Assembly: GCF_001939735.1 (NCBI RefSeq)
Contig: NZ_MJIL01000045.1
Span: forward strand, 1-64,000
Source of the DNA: Photobacterium proteolyticum
GTDB lineage: Bacteria > Pseudomonadota > Gammaproteobacteria > Enterobacterales > Vibrionaceae
DNA length: 64,000 nt
Direction of reading: 5' to 3'
Part shown: piece after piece, positions 10,745 to 20,430 of the stretch
Position numbering within the stretch: position 1 is the stretch's first letter
How the letters are laid out: every line of letters starts with the position of its first letter
Notes under the pieces: model-generated
The model's database searches: none
Told to the model about the DNA's origin: nothing
What the model saw: the letters and a program-made list of their open reading frames with translations, nothing else
Program-made: the position numbers and the translations under genes

Positions 10745-11701
10745 TTAGGTGGTAGACAAATCACGACATCGGCTGATGATTAACTCCCTTAACCAACTGT
10801 GCCCGAGGTCTTTTTCTTGATGTTGATGCCAGAAAAGCGTGTATGCCATAGCAGGAAGTTCTGGCGGAAGCGGTAATACCACGAGATCGAGCTGGGCGGT
10901 GATGTAATGGGCAAAGTGACTCGGGGCGGTAAATACGAGATCGGTATGGGTGCATAAACTGGCAGCACTGTTGAAGTCCGGCACGTACATCGCGATGTCA
11001 CGGTGCAAGCCTTTCTCGGCCAGTTTGTAGTCCAGCAGCCAGCGATCGTCCTGCCCGCAGCGGACCTGGATATGGCGTTGTTCGAGGTAGTAGTCCTGAT
11101 CCCACTCCCTGTCGGTCTGGCACAGGATCGGGTGGCCCTGGCGGACAATACAGCGCTGGGTATCACGGCATAACTCCTGGAACACAATTCCTTTTGGCGG
11201 CATCAGGGTCAGCATTGCGTCCTTGGGGTTGAGATCCTTGCCGGTGATCCCGAAATCAATTTCGCCCCGCTGGAGCCGATCAAAGGTATTAGGCTCCCAT
11301 GCCTGGGTATCGAGAATGATATTGGGTCCTTTGGCAAAAATCTCCCCCAAGAACTGCGGCAGAAAAAGCGGGTAGGCGCTCTCGACCAGGGCCATTTTGA
11401 AATGGCGTTCGCTGGTCTCGGGAATAAACTCTGCCGGGGCAGTGAGCAGTTCGATTTCTCGCAGCAGGTGATCGAGCAGGGGAAGCAGAGCCTGCGCCCG
11501 GGGAGTTGGTGCCATACCGTGGGCGGTACGGGTAAAGAGCGGATCGCTAAATTGCTCGCGAAGTCTCGTCAGGCTTTTGCTGACCGCCGACTGGCTGAGG
11601 TTCAGCCGTCTGGCGGCATGGGTCACACTGCGCTCTTCCAGCAGGACATGGAGGCAAACCAGCAAGTTGAGATCGATACGGGCAAGTTTTTCAAAAGACA
11701 C
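10745..11701 (-). CDS. LysR-family transcriptional regulator
   Basis: The 318-residue protein begins with the LysR winged helix: LNLLVCLHVLLEERSVTHAA, then the recognition helix LNLSQSAVSKSLTRLRE and FTRTAHGMAPTPRA. The remainder is a substrate-binding-type effector domain. It is divergent from a Bcr/CflA efflux gene with 116 bases between the starts. That arrangement usually means the regulator controls the neighbour and itself. The ligand cannot be read from the sequence. Confidence 0.9.
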   Translation of the reverse strand: MSFEKLARIDLNLLVCLHVLLEERSVTHAARRLNLSQSAVSKSLTRLREQFSDPLFTRTAHGMAPTPRAQALLPLLDHLLREIELLTAPAEFIPETSERHFKMALVESAYPLFLPQFLGEIFAKGPNIILDTQAWEPNTFDRLQRGEIDFGITGKDLNPKDAMLTLMPPKGIVFQELCRDTQRCIVRQGHPILCQTDREWDQDYYLEQRHIQVRCGQDDRWLLDYKLAEKGLHRDIAMYVPDFNSAASLCTHTDLVFTAPSHFAHYITAQLDLVVLPLPPELPAMAYTLFWHQHQEKDLGHSWLRELIISRCRDLSTT

Positions 11702-11724
11702 AACAAAACCTCAGGCAGAGTGAT

Positions 11725-11744
11725 ATTCCAGAATGGAAATTCTG
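11725..11744. promoter_or_regulatory. candidate LysR operator in the divergent promoter region
   Basis: ATTCC-AGAAT-GGAAAT is an imperfect dyad that includes the T-N11-A form favoured by LysR regulators. It lies in the short gap between the divergent regulator and efflux genes. The assignment rests on position and symmetry only. Confidence 0.35.
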
Positions 11745-11817
11745 ATTTGAATATAAACCATTTCTGTTCATATCTCTAAGGGCTTAGACTGCCGCCATAA
11801 CAAGAGAGGAAAGTCAC

Positions 11818-13020
11818 ATGAAGCCTGAAAAAACGCAGTCCGGAACAAGATTGGTCGCCCTGATGGTCACCCTTGTCCTGTTTAGCCCATTGGCTATCGA
11901 TATCTACCTGCCCGCCCTGCCGGCGATGGCAGAGACCTTTGCGGTTGATGCCACCCGGGTTCAGGATACGGTGACCTGGTTTATGTTTAGCCTCGGCCTG
12001 GGACAGCTATTGGCAGGCCCGCTGGCTGACCGTTTTGGACGTCGCCCTATTGCCCTGGGCGGAGTAAGTATTTATGCCCTCAGTGCGGCGATGGCGTACT
12101 GGGCGCAGACACTGGATTTATTGCTGGTGGCTAGACTGCTGCAGGGGTTCGGTGCCTGTGCAACCTCGGTGGCTGCCTTTGCCGCCGTTCGCGACAGCTT
12201 CGGGCCTGAGCGTAGCGGCCGAATGATCAGCTACCTCAATGGGGCGATCTGCTTTATTCCGGCATTGGCACCGCTGCTGGGCTCGTGGCTGACCCATGAA
12301 TTTGGCTGGCGTTCGAACTTCAGCTTTATGGCTGGCTTTGCCCTGGTAGCCGGTACCTTCCTGGCGGTCTTTTTCAAGGAAACACGCCCGGCGGAAACCA
12401 AGGCTGATGGTGTGCTGTTCAGTGCTGAACGCTATATGTCGGTGTTGCGCGAACCGGTGTTTTTGTTCCACGCCACGCTTTGTATGCTGTCGATGGCGGT
12501 GATTCTGGCCTATGTGACCTCGGCGCCGGTATGGCTGATGGTGGAGCAGGGACAGAGCATGGGACAGTTTACAATGTGGTTCGGAGTGAATGCTGTCCTG
12601 AATATTCTGGCCTGCATGGTGGCACCCAAATACATGGATAAGTTTGGTACCCGTAACACCCTAAATCTCGGTTTGCTGATGCTGATTGGCTCCGGAGCGG
12701 CGATGCTGGTACTGAGCAGCATTCATCAGGCATGGGCCTTTATGGTGCCTATCTTTATGTCGTCTTTTGGTTTTGCCTTTGTCTTGGGCTCGGCGGCAGG
12801 CAAGGCGCTGGCACCGTTCGGTGACCGTGCCGGCACGGCTGCGGCATTGCTGGGGCTGTTCCAGATGAGCGGTGCCGGCATGATGGTGAGCCTGACTCAG
12901 CGTTTGGATTTAACCCCGCCGATGCTGCTGACGCTGCAGATGTGGCTATTGGTTCCCGGCCTGTTGATCCTGTGGTCAAAGTTGGGTCGCCGCTGGCATG
13001 CTGTCGCAACAACCAGCTAA
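11818..13020 (+). CDS. Bcr/CflA-type multidrug efflux MFS transporter
   Basis: This is a 400-residue major facilitator with about twelve membrane segments. Family marks are DIYLPALPAMAETF near residue 25, the motif-A sequence GPLADRFGRRP between helices 2 and 3 (about 65), and LLQGFGACATSVA in helix 4. These are typical of the Bcr/CflA drug:proton antiporter branch (bicyclomycin, chloramphenicol, related compounds). AGAGAGGAAAGTCAC precedes the ATG. The adjacent divergent LysR gene is the probable regulator. The substrate is unknown. Confidence 0.88.
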   Translation: MKPEKTQSGTRLVALMVTLVLFSPLAIDIYLPALPAMAETFAVDATRVQDTVTWFMFSLGLGQLLAGPLADRFGRRPIALGGVSIYALSAAMAYWAQTLDLLLVARLLQGFGACATSVAAFAAVRDSFGPERSGRMISYLNGAICFIPALAPLLGSWLTHEFGWRSNFSFMAGFALVAGTFLAVFFKETRPAETKADGVLFSAERYMSVLREPVFLFHATLCMLSMAVILAYVTSAPVWLMVEQGQSMGQFTMWFGVNAVLNILACMVAPKYMDKFGTRNTLNLGLLMLIGSGAAMLVLSSIHQAWAFMVPIFMSSFGFAFVLGSAAGKALAPFGDRAGTAAALLGLFQMSGAGMMVSLTQRLDLTPPMLLTLQMWLLVPGLLILWSKLGRRWHAVATTS

Positions 13021-13091
13021 GAATACTGAATTTATAACTAGACGCCTTTTCCCTGCAGGGCGCTGGGTCTCGACAACCCTTCTATGATTTG

Positions 13092-13120
13092 CCTGTCACG
13101 CTGTGGCAGGTTTTTTTTTG
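13092..13120 (+). terminator. terminator of the efflux gene, overlapping the end of the convergent gene
   Basis: CCTGTCAC (13092-13099) pairs with GTGGCAGG (13103-13110; one T-G pair), followed by nine T residues. The hairpin contains the stop codon of the minus-strand DMT gene (TGA at 13096-13098), and its T tract encodes part of that protein's lysine run. Confidence 0.85.
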
Positions 13121-13989
13121 CCTTTCCATTGCTGGATCAACAGTCCGCAGACAATCAGCACCAGCCCGGCAAGGGTCGAGGGATGGATTTCTTCGCCGAT
13201 GATGGTTGCCAGCAACAGCAGGGAGATAAATGGCGAAATGAAGATCAGGTTGCTGATCCGGGCTGTGTTGCGGGTGAGTCTCAGGGCATTGAGCCACAGG
13301 ACAAACGTCACGCCCATCTCAAACAGCCCGACATAGCCGACGGCAAGCCAGCCTTGCCACGGCACGCTTGGCCAGTTGCCGAGATAAAGGCTGAGGCCGA
13401 TCGAAAAAGGCAGCGAAACCAAAAAGCCGAGCAATACGCCCAGTACGGGATCGGCCTGGTTCTTGGCATTGAGGATCCAGTACATGGCCCACAGCAGCGT
13501 GGATAACAGTGCCAGTGCGACTCCGGTAGGGTTATCAAACTGCAATGCCATGATATCGCCCTTGGTCGCGATCACCACTACACCCAGGTAGCCTAAGCCA
13601 CAGGCTACCCAGTCCTGCTTGCGAATTTTCTGGCCGAGAAACACCGCGGCCATCAGAGTCAGGGTAATGGCCCAGCTGTAATTGAGGGGTTGGGCCTGCG
13701 AGGCTGGCAATAGGTCATAGGCCTTGAACAGGATCAGATAATAGGCAAAGGGATTGATCAAGCCGAGCAGCAGATAATAGAAAGGACGGGCCATGAACGT
13801 GCGACCAAGCAGATGTAGCTTGCCCTGAAAGAAAGCGATAATTATCAGCGCGAAAGCGGAGACCGCACTGGCTGCCACCATCATTTGGATCGGGCTGAAG
13901 AAATCAAGGGTGATCTTAAATGCCGTGGCAACCGTCGACCAGAGTAGAACTGCTGCCAACCCATATCCGAGAGCGTAACGTTCGTTCAT
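13096..13989 (-). CDS. EamA/DMT-family inner-membrane transporter
   Basis: The 297-residue protein has ten predicted membrane helices in two EamA repeats. The first repeat starts YALGYGLAAVLLWSTVATAFK; the second begins near LALLSTLLWAMYWILNAK. Such drug/metabolite transporters export amino acids or other small metabolites, but the substrate is not predictable here. The C-terminus (QQWKGKKKPATA) is encoded inside the convergent gene's terminator. Confidence 0.85.
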   Translation of the reverse strand: MNERYALGYGLAAVLLWSTVATAFKITLDFFSPIQMMVAASAVSAFALIIIAFFQGKLHLLGRTFMARPFYYLLLGLINPFAYYLILFKAYDLLPASQAQPLNYSWAITLTLMAAVFLGQKIRKQDWVACGLGYLGVVVIATKGDIMALQFDNPTGVALALLSTLLWAMYWILNAKNQADPVLGVLLGFLVSLPFSIGLSLYLGNWPSVPWQGWLAVGYVGLFEMGVTFVLWLNALRLTRNTARISNLIFISPFISLLLLATIIGEEIHPSTLAGLVLIVCGLLIQQWKGKKKPATA

Positions 13990-14198
13990 TATTCATCCAT
14001 CATCTTTTTGTCTGCTTTTATATCAGAAGTCGCAGCACGGGTTATTCATAATATTTAGGTCAATAGGCCTAGAGCGCAGTCTATTCGATTGTCGATAGCC
14101 CGACCAGATCGCGGTTTCTCAGGCTGTGACAGCAAGCCCAATCATTCTGCCTGATGGGTTGCAGCTCCCCTTTCAGGCCGCTTTACCGGCCATAATGG

Positions 14199-14214
14199 CT
14201 GGACATTTATCCAG
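14199..14214. promoter_or_regulatory. candidate LexA (SOS) box upstream of rmuC
   Basis: CTGGACATTTATCCAG is a perfect CTGG-N8-CCAG palindrome with an AT-rich centre, the same form as the E. coli ruvAB SOS box. It sits 87 bases before the rmuC start in an otherwise featureless 311-base gap. The second such palindrome in the window is at uvrD, a known SOS gene, which strengthens the reading. Confidence 0.6.
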
Positions 14215-14300
14215 TATCCACTTAGCCTTTAGCACAGAATAAATCGAGAATGAGCTCGTCTGACAGCCATCATTCTTGCTATTAATTAGGGTTGGAAATC

Positions 14301-15851
14301 ATGATAACTGAGTGGCTCACAGGAGCGGAGCTGGCTGTTGTTGCAGCGCTGTCCGGAGCAACCGTAGCCAGTGTGATCACGGCATTATGGATGAAAGGCC
14401 GCTGGCAGCAACAAGCGCAACTGCTCCGCCAGCAGGCAGAAGCGGATGCCCGCCTGGCCCAAAGCCAGGAACAGCATTATCAGGCTCAGCTTGCAGAGCG
14501 AAACCAGGATCTCGATGAACTGGATGTCGAACGGGACCGCCTGACGTCCGAGTTGCGTCAGATGCATGCCCGTTTGGCGGCGGCATTGGAAAAAATGCGC
14601 CATTTCGAAGCGCTGAAAAATGAGAAACAGTACCTGACTGAACAGCTGGAGAATGCCCGGCTGGCTAATGCCGGGTTAGAGGCGGATCTGCGCGAGCAGG
14701 AGGCCCGTCATTTCGAAGAGCAAAGAGCAGCAGATGACAAGATTACCTTGCTGGAAAATGCCGAAGAGCGGTTGCGGGTCCAGTTTGAAAGTCTGGCCAA
14801 CCGGTTGTTCGAACAGAAAACCCGAACCGTTGACGAGCAGAACAAGCTCAGCCTGGAACACCTGCTCAGCCCGCTCAAAGAGCAGCTGGAGGGCTTTAAA
14901 AAGCAGGTGACCGACAATTTCAGTCAGGAAGCCCGTGAGCGCCACACTCTGGTGCATGAGATCAATAACCTGAAGCAGCTAAACGAACAGATGGCCCGTG
15001 AGGCGATCAACCTGACCCAGGCCCTGAAAGGGGACAACAAGGCGCAGGGGAACTGGGGCGAAGTGGTGCTGGCCCGGGTACTGAGCGAATCCGGGTTGCG
15101 GGAAGGCCATGAGTACCAGACCCAGATCAGCCTGGAAAACGAAGAGGGCAAGCGCTACCAGCCGGATGTGGTTGTGCGCCTGCCACAGGAGAAGGACGTG
15201 GTGGTCGATGCCAAGATGTCGCTGGTTGCCTACGAACGTTTCTTCAATGCAGATACCAAGGCCGAACAGGAGCTGGCCCTGAGCGAGCATGTGGCATCGG
15301 TGCGAAGTCATATGCGCGGCTTGAGCCGTAAGGACTATCACCAGTTGCATGGTATTCGCAGCCTGGACTACGTGCTGATGTTCATCCCGGTCGAACCGGC
15401 CTTTCAGGCGGCAGTCGAAGCCGATCCTAGCCTGATCCGTGATGCCATGGATCAAAATATCATGCTGGTCAGCCCGACAACCCTGCTGGTGACCCTGCGT
15501 ACGATCAACAACCTGTGGCGTAACGAGCGCCAGAATCAGAATGCCAAGCAAATTGCCGAGCGGGCCAGCAAGCTCTATGACAAATTGCGTTTGTTTGTTA
15601 CCGATATGGAAGCCGTCGGGGCATCGCTCGACAAAGCTAACCTGAGCTACCAGGGAGCAATGAATAAATTGGCGACAGGGCGCGGCAATGTGATCCGCCA
15701 GGCTGAAAGCTTCAAGTTGCTGGGTGTTGAGGTTAAGCGGGATATCAACCCTGCTCTGGCCGAGCAGGCACAAGCAGCGGTCGCTGCCACGGAAGAAAAC
15801 ATACCGTCGGTATTATCGCCCGCTGCCTCGGTTGCAAATGATTTACCGTAG
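14301..15851 (+). CDS. rmuC: DNA recombination protein RmuC
   Basis: RmuC is a membrane-anchored, nuclease-like protein that limits recombination at inverted repeats. The product (516 aa) has an N-terminal membrane helix (residues about 10-30), a long coiled coil rich in Glu/Gln/Leu (about 35-200), and the conserved RmuC domain with GNWGEVVLARVLSESGLREG, YQPDVVVRLPQEKDVVVDAKMSL and the FIPVEPAF segment. ATG 14301 follows TTGGAAATC; a TTG nine bases earlier is an alternative start. It heads the run leading to ubiEJB and tat. Confidence 0.92.
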   Translation: MITEWLTGAELAVVAALSGATVASVITALWMKGRWQQQAQLLRQQAEADARLAQSQEQHYQAQLAERNQDLDELDVERDRLTSELRQMHARLAAALEKMRHFEALKNEKQYLTEQLENARLANAGLEADLREQEARHFEEQRAADDKITLLENAEERLRVQFESLANRLFEQKTRTVDEQNKLSLEHLLSPLKEQLEGFKKQVTDNFSQEARERHTLVHEINNLKQLNEQMAREAINLTQALKGDNKAQGNWGEVVLARVLSESGLREGHEYQTQISLENEEGKRYQPDVVVRLPQEKDVVVDAKMSLVAYERFFNADTKAEQELALSEHVASVRSHMRGLSRKDYHQLHGIRSLDYVLMFIPVEPAFQAAVEADPSLIRDAMDQNIMLVSPTTLLVTLRTINNLWRNERQNQNAKQIAERASKLYDKLRLFVTDMEAVGASLDKANLSYQGAMNKLATGRGNVIRQAESFKLLGVEVKRDINPALAEQAQAAVAATEENIPSVLSPAASVANDLP

Positions 15852-15924
15852 TGCTTTGAGCAAACCGCAGCCATCAAGTACACTAAGCCGGATAATTAAA
15901 CACATATAGTATGACGGATATAGC

Positions 15925-16680
15925 ATGACGGACACCACACAAGATACGACCCATTTTGGCTATCGTACTGTAGCCAAGGAAGACAAAGCGGATCTGGTCG
16001 CGGAAGTATTTCATTCCGTAGCCGCGAAATACGACATTATGAACGACATGATGTCGATGGGTATCCATCGGGTATGGAAGCGCTTTACCATTGATTGCAG
16101 TGGTGTTCGCCGTGGCCATCGTGTGTTGGATCTCGGTGGTGGTACGGGTGATCTGACGGCTAAGTTTTCCCGTATCGTCGGTGAAGATGGTCAGGTTGTA
16201 CTGGCGGATATCAACAACTCGATGCTGAAAGTCGGTCGCAGCAAGCTGCGTGATATCGGCATCGTCGGTAACGTCGGTTATGTGCAGGCCAATGCCGAAG
16301 AGCTGCCGTTCCCGGATGATTACTTTGACTGTATTACTATTAGCTTTTGTCTGCGTAACGTGACTGACAAAGACAAGGCACTGCGCTCGATGTTCCGGGT
16401 ACTGAAGCCGGGTGGCCGCCTGTTGGTGCTGGAGTTTTCCAAGCCGCAGCTTGAGCCGCTGTCTAAGGTCTACGATGCCTATTCTTTTCATCTGTTACCG
16501 AAAATGGGCGAACTGATTGCCAATGATGCGGAAAGCTATCGCTATCTGGCTGAGTCTATCCGGATGCACCCGGATCAGGATACGCTGGAAGGCATGATGA
16601 AGGATGCCGGTTTCGAGCAGACCCAGTACTACAACCTGACGGGCGGTATTGTTGCCCTGCACCGCGGCTACAAGTTCTGA
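15925..16680 (+). CDS. ubiE: ubiquinone/menaquinone methyltransferase UbiE
   Basis: UbiE is the SAM-dependent C-methyltransferase shared by ubiquinone and menaquinone synthesis. Motifs include [21 protein letters not shown], the SAM-binding glycines [11 protein letters not shown] (about residue 68), [12 protein letters not shown] and [16 protein letters not shown]. The 251-residue length equals that of E. coli. A direct repeat of ATGACGGA (15911 and 15925) precedes and includes the start; only the second copy is in frame. ubiJ follows after seven bases. Confidence 0.97.
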   Translation: MTDTTQDTTHFGYRTVAKEDKADLVAEVFHSVAAKYDIMNDMMSMGIHRVWKRFTIDCSGVRRGHRVLDLGGGTGDLTAKFSRIVGEDGQVVLADINNSMLKVGRSKLRDIGIVGNVGYVQANAEELPFPDDYFDCITISFCLRNVTDKDKALRSMFRVLKPGGRLLVLEFSKPQLEPLSKVYDAYSFHLLPKMGELIANDAESYRYLAESIRMHPDQDTLEGMMKDAGFEQTQYYNLTGGIVALHRGYKF

Positions 16681-16687
16681 GGACATT

Positions 16688-17293
16688 ATGCCATTCGATG
16701 CTTTTGTTACCGGCGCGGTAGAAACCTCGCTAAATACCCTGTTAAAGGACGACGCCGAGAGTCAGCGTCGTTTGGGACGTCTGCGCGGCAAAGTCATTAG
16801 CGTAACCATTAATGAGTTTGGCAAGAAGCTGATCTTTATTTTCAGTCAGCAAATAGACGTACTGGCAGTCTATGAAGGTGAGGTGGACTGCGAACTTGCA
16901 CTGAACCTGACCGTGCTGCCGGAGCTGCGTCAGCAGGCTAACCTGACCCAGTTGATCAAGGCCGATAAGCTGGCGCTGGAAGGAGATATCCAGCTGGCCC
17001 AGCAGTTCTCGGCATTGCTGAGCGGGCTAAAACCGGATGTGGAAGAGAAGCTGTCGCAATATACCGGTGATATTGTTGCCCACACCCTGGTCAGCGGGCT
17101 GAAAACTGGCGCGCAACGTATTCGTCAGGAAGCGAAGCGACGTCAGCGCGATTTGGCAGAAGTGATCACCGAAGAATGGAAGCTTGCGCCGCAGGCGCTG
17201 GAGATTGCCCACTTTGCCGATCAGGTCGATGATTTGAAATCGGATGTTGCCCGCTTCGAGGCCCGCCTTGATCAGCTGCTGGGGCGACGTTAA
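16688..17293 (+). CDS. ubiJ: ubiquinone biosynthesis accessory factor UbiJ (SCP2 domain)
   Basis: UbiJ is a lipid-binding scaffold for the late ubiquinone biosynthesis complex. The 201-residue product matches the E. coli length. It has an SCP2-like N-terminal domain and a C-terminal helical region (DQVDDLKSDVARFEARLDQL) of coiled-coil character. I placed the start at 16688 (MPFDAFVTGAVETSLN), after GAGGACATT; the longer frame into ubiE has no support. It lies between ubiE and ubiB, the usual order. Confidence 0.93.
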   Translation: MPFDAFVTGAVETSLNTLLKDDAESQRRLGRLRGKVISVTINEFGKKLIFIFSQQIDVLAVYEGEVDCELALNLTVLPELRQQANLTQLIKADKLALEGDIQLAQQFSALLSGLKPDVEEKLSQYTGDIVAHTLVSGLKTGAQRIRQEAKRRQRDLAEVITEEWKLAPQALEIAHFADQVDDLKSDVARFEARLDQLLGRR

Positions 17294-17296
17294 ATC

Positions 17297-18934
17297 ATGA
17301 TGACCTATTCGGAGTTTAAACGCCTCTACCAAATAACCACGGTGAAGCTGCGCTACGGGCTGGATGAGTTTTTGCCTGACGACCCGCGGGTTAAAGCACC
17401 GAAAATGGCTCGCAAGTCACTGTTTTGGATCAAGAACCAGCATGCCGACAAACCGCTGGGTGTCCGCCTGAGGCTGGCGCTGCAGGAGCTGGGACCGGTG
17501 TGGATCAAGTTCGGCCAGATGATGTCGACCCGCCGGGATTTGTTTCCGCCGCATATCGCCGATCAGCTGGCGATGCTGCAGGATCAGGTTGCCCCGTTTG
17601 ACGGCAAGCTGGCAAAGCAGCAGATGGAGCAGTCGCTGGGTGGACCGCTGGAAACCTGGTTTGATGACTTTGACGAAACACCGCTGGCATCCGCCTCTAT
17701 TGCCCAGGTTCATACCGCGACGCTGAAATCGGATGGTCGCAAGGTCGTACTCAAGGTGATCCGTCCGGATATTCTGCCGGTGATTCAGGCCGATATTAAG
17801 CTGATGTACCGGATGGCGCGCATTTTGTCGCGGGCGTTGCCGGAAGCCCGTCGCCTGCGTCCGGTCGAGGTGGTACGGGAGTACGAGAAGACCCTGCTGG
17901 ACGAGCTGAACCTGATGCGCGAGGCGGCTAACGGTATTCAGTTGCGCCGCAACTTTGAAGACAGCGAGATGCTGTATGTGCCTGAGGTATATACCGATCT
18001 CAGCAGCGAGCGCTTGCTGGTGATGGAGCGAATTTACGGCATTCAGGTCTCTGATGTCGATGCCCTGGTGGCCAATGGCACAGATTTGAAGCTGCTGTCC
18101 GAAAACGCAGTGAACATCTTCTTTACCCAGGTGTTCCGCGACAGTTTCTTCCATGCCGACATGCACCCCGGTAATATTTTTGTTGCACGAGAAAACCCGG
18201 AAAATCCGCAGTGGATTGCGCTCGATTGTGGTATCGTCGGCACCCTCAACCGGGAAGACAAGCGCTACCTGGCTGAAAACTTGCTGGCCTTTTTTAACCG
18301 AGACTATCGGAAAGTGGCCGAGTTGCACGTTGATTCAGGCTGGGTACCGAAAGACACCAACATCGATGATTTCGAGTTCGCGATCCGCACGGTGTGCGAG
18401 CCTATTTTTGAAAAGCCACTGGCTGAAATATCGTTTGGCCATGTGCTGCTGAACCTGTTTAATACCGCACGTCGCTTCAATATGGAAGTACAGCCGCAAC
18501 TGGTGCTGCTGCAGAAAACCCTGTTGTATGTCGAAGGGTTAGGGCGCCAACTCTACCCGCAGCTGGACTTGTGGGATACGGCCAAACCCTTCCTGGAAGA
18601 CTGGATGTCCCGACAGGTTGGACCACAGGCTGTGATTGATGGTGTTAAAAGTAGGGCTCCGTTCTGGGCAGAAAAATTGCCGGAGTTGCCGGAATTACTG
18701 TATGACAGTTTGCGCCAGGGCAATGCACTGAACCAACGGATTGATACACTCTACGACAACTTTATGGACAGTCGGCGTGATCAGAGCCTGGCAAGGTTCT
18801 ATTTTGGTATAGGTGCAACCTTGGTTGTATGTTCTGCCATACTTTTTAGTAATCATATTGAAACTTATCCAGCGGTCTCGGCCGTTACGGGGGTCACGTT
18901 TTGGTTACTTGGGTGGCGTGCTTGCCGCAAATAG
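17297..18934 (+). CDS. ubiB: ubiquinone biosynthesis protein UbiB (ADCK-like atypical kinase)
   Basis: UbiB is a membrane-bound atypical kinase/ATPase needed for ubiquinone synthesis. The family hallmark KxGQ motif appears as [17 protein letters not shown] (about residue 67). The A-rich loop is [11 protein letters not shown], the catalytic part is [12 protein letters not shown] and the metal-binding part is ALDCGIVG. Two C-terminal hydrophobic helices (about residues 498-540) anchor it. The length is 545 residues. ATG ATG at the start leaves a choice of 17297 or 17300. Confidence 0.95.
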   Translation: MMTYSEFKRLYQITTVKLRYGLDEFLPDDPRVKAPKMARKSLFWIKNQHADKPLGVRLRLALQELGPVWIKFGQMMSTRRDLFPPHIADQLAMLQDQVAPFDGKLAKQQMEQSLGGPLETWFDDFDETPLASASIAQVHTATLKSDGRKVVLKVIRPDILPVIQADIKLMYRMARILSRALPEARRLRPVEVVREYEKTLLDELNLMREAANGIQLRRNFEDSEMLYVPEVYTDLSSERLLVMERIYGIQVSDVDALVANGTDLKLLSENAVNIFFTQVFRDSFFHADMHPGNIFVARENPENPQWIALDCGIVGTLNREDKRYLAENLLAFFNRDYRKVAELHVDSGWVPKDTNIDDFEFAIRTVCEPIFEKPLAEISFGHVLLNLFNTARRFNMEVQPQLVLLQKTLLYVEGLGRQLYPQLDLWDTAKPFLEDWMSRQVGPQAVIDGVKSRAPFWAEKLPELPELLYDSLRQGNALNQRIDTLYDNFMDSRRDQSLARFYFGIGATLVVCSAILFSNHIETYPAVSAVTGVTFWLLGWRACRK

Positions 18935-19002
18935 CAGGTAAAGTATGCAGCCTAAACATATCGTTTTTGTTATCAACCACAATTAGCTGAGGTAAAACAA
19001 GC

Positions 19003-19251
19003 ATGGGTGGTATTAGTATCTGGCAATTGCTTATCATTGCATTGATCATTGTGCTTCTTTTCGGTACCAAGAAACTTCGCTCGCTGGGCGGTGATCTGGG
19101 TTCTGCCGTGAAGGGCTTTAAGAAAGCGATCGGTGAAGATGACTCGGCAGCCAAGAAAGACGCTGACGCGGATTTCGAGCAAAAGAAACTTGCTGATGAT
19201 CAGCAGGGTGAGTCGGCTCAAAAGAGTCAGAAAGACAAAGAGCAGGTTTAA
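19003..19251 (+). CDS. tatA: Sec-independent translocase subunit TatA
   Basis: TatA forms the size-fitted pore that moves folded proteins across the inner membrane. The 82-residue protein has the typical start [20 protein letters not shown], a single membrane helix, then the [23 protein letters not shown] amphipathic helix and a charged tail. It is the first gene of tatABC, with the tatB GTG four bases after its stop. Confidence 0.96.
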   Translation: MGGISIWQLLIIALIIVLLFGTKKLRSLGGDLGSAVKGFKKAIGEDDSAAKKDADADFEQKKLADDQQGESAQKSQKDKEQV

Positions 19252-19254
19252 CGC

Positions 19255-19593
19255 GTGTTTGATATCGGGTTCTGGGAGTTAATACTGATCTCGGTGGTGG
19301 GATTGGTAGTACTGGGGCCGGAACGCCTTCCCGTCGCGATCCGTTCGGTATCGCGCTGGGTTGGCGCTGCTCGTAATATGGCTAATTCGGTGAAAGATGA
19401 ACTGTCGCAAGAGCTGAAAATTCAGGAATTGCAGGAGAATCTGAAGAAGGCCGAGCAGATGGGAATGAAGGACTTGTCGCCTGAACTGCGTGATTCGGTG
19501 GAAGAGCTGAAACAAGCCGCCGCGGATGTGCAGCGTCCCTATGCTGAGAAAAACGAGCACACCTCAGCAACGACTTCTCAAAAGCAGGATTAA
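19255..19593 (+). CDS. tatB: Sec-independent translocase subunit TatB
   Basis: TatB binds twin-arginine signal peptides together with TatC. The product begins [25 protein letters not shown], the typical single membrane helix with the conserved Glu, followed by an amphipathic helix and a long charged region; the length is 112 residues. The start codon is GTG at 19255, immediately after tatA. Confidence 0.95.
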   Translation: MFDIGFWELILISVVGLVVLGPERLPVAIRSVSRWVGAARNMANSVKDELSQELKIQELQENLKKAEQMGMKDLSPELRDSVEELKQAAADVQRPYAEKNEHTSATTSQKQD

Positions 19594-19604
19594 ATTACAT
19601 CACT

Positions 19605-20360
19605 ATGTCTACAGTCGAAGAAACGCAACCGTTATTCAGCCATTTGGTAGAGCTGCGTAATCGGCTGCTGCGTTCCATTTTGAGTGTCTTAGTGGTTTTT
19701 CTTGGTCTGGTCTGGTTTGCCAACGACATTTATGCGTTTTTGTCGGCACCTTTGGTCGAGCGTCTGCCCGACGGGGCGACGATGATTGCAACGGATGTGG
19801 CATCGCCTTTCTTTACACCAATAAAACTCACTTTGGTTACCTCAGTGTTTGTTGCTGTACCGATGATTTTGTATCAGGTGTGGGGCTTTATTGCACCTGG
19901 CCTGTACAAGCATGAACGTAAGCTGATCATGCCGTTGCTGTTTTCCAGCTCGTTGCTGTTCTACGCCGGGGTGTCTTTTGCTTATTTTGTCGTGTTCCCG
20001 CTCGTGTTTGGTTTCTTTACCAGCATTGCGCCGGACGGGGTACAGGTTGCAACAGACATTGCCAGCTACCTCGACTTTGTTCTGGCACTGTTTATGGCCT
20101 TCGGTATTGCCTTTGAGATCCCGGTTGCCATTATTCTGCTGTGCTGGACCGGAGCGACCGATCCGCAGAGCCTGAAGCAGAAGCGGCCATATATCATTGT
20201 GGCAGCCTTTGTGGTGGGGATGATGCTGACGCCGCCGGACATTATTTCGCAGACATTGCTGGCCATTCCGATGTGCTTGTTGTTTGAGGTTGGCTTGTTC
20301 TTCTCGCGTTTCTATATTCGCGACGGAGAAGAGGAAAACGCGGAACATGACGAGCAGTAA
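19605..20360 (+). CDS. tatC: Sec-independent translocase subunit TatC
   Basis: TatC is the six-helix receptor of the Tat system. The 251-residue product starts with the conserved [16 protein letters not shown], has [14 protein letters not shown] in the first periplasmic loop, [10 protein letters not shown], and [24 protein letters not shown]. It ends with a charged cytoplasmic tail and is followed by a strong terminator, closing the ubi-tat transcription run. Confidence 0.96.
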   Translation: MSTVEETQPLFSHLVELRNRLLRSILSVLVVFLGLVWFANDIYAFLSAPLVERLPDGATMIATDVASPFFTPIKLTLVTSVFVAVPMILYQVWGFIAPGLYKHERKLIMPLLFSSSLLFYAGVSFAYFVVFPLVFGFFTSIAPDGVQVATDIASYLDFVLALFMAFGIAFEIPVAIILLCWTGATDPQSLKQKRPYIIVAAFVVGMMLTPPDIISQTLLAIPMCLLFEVGLFFSRFYIRDGEEENAEHDEQ

Positions 20361-20379
20361 GCGTAATGCATGACAGAAG

Positions 20380-20404
20380 AACCGGCCGCTGGCCGGTTTT
20401 TTTA
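20380..20404 (+). terminator. terminator after tatC
   Basis: AACCGGCC (20380-20387) pairs perfectly with GGCCGGTT (20391-20398), followed by a run of T. Confidence 0.92.
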
Positions 20405-20430
20405 TACAATTTTCAGAGATGGATGATCAC

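Noticed and set aside
15906..15932. Tandem ATGACGGA copies before ubiE as two alternative starts
   Set aside because: The first ATG (15911) is out of frame with ubiE, so it is only a short direct repeat.
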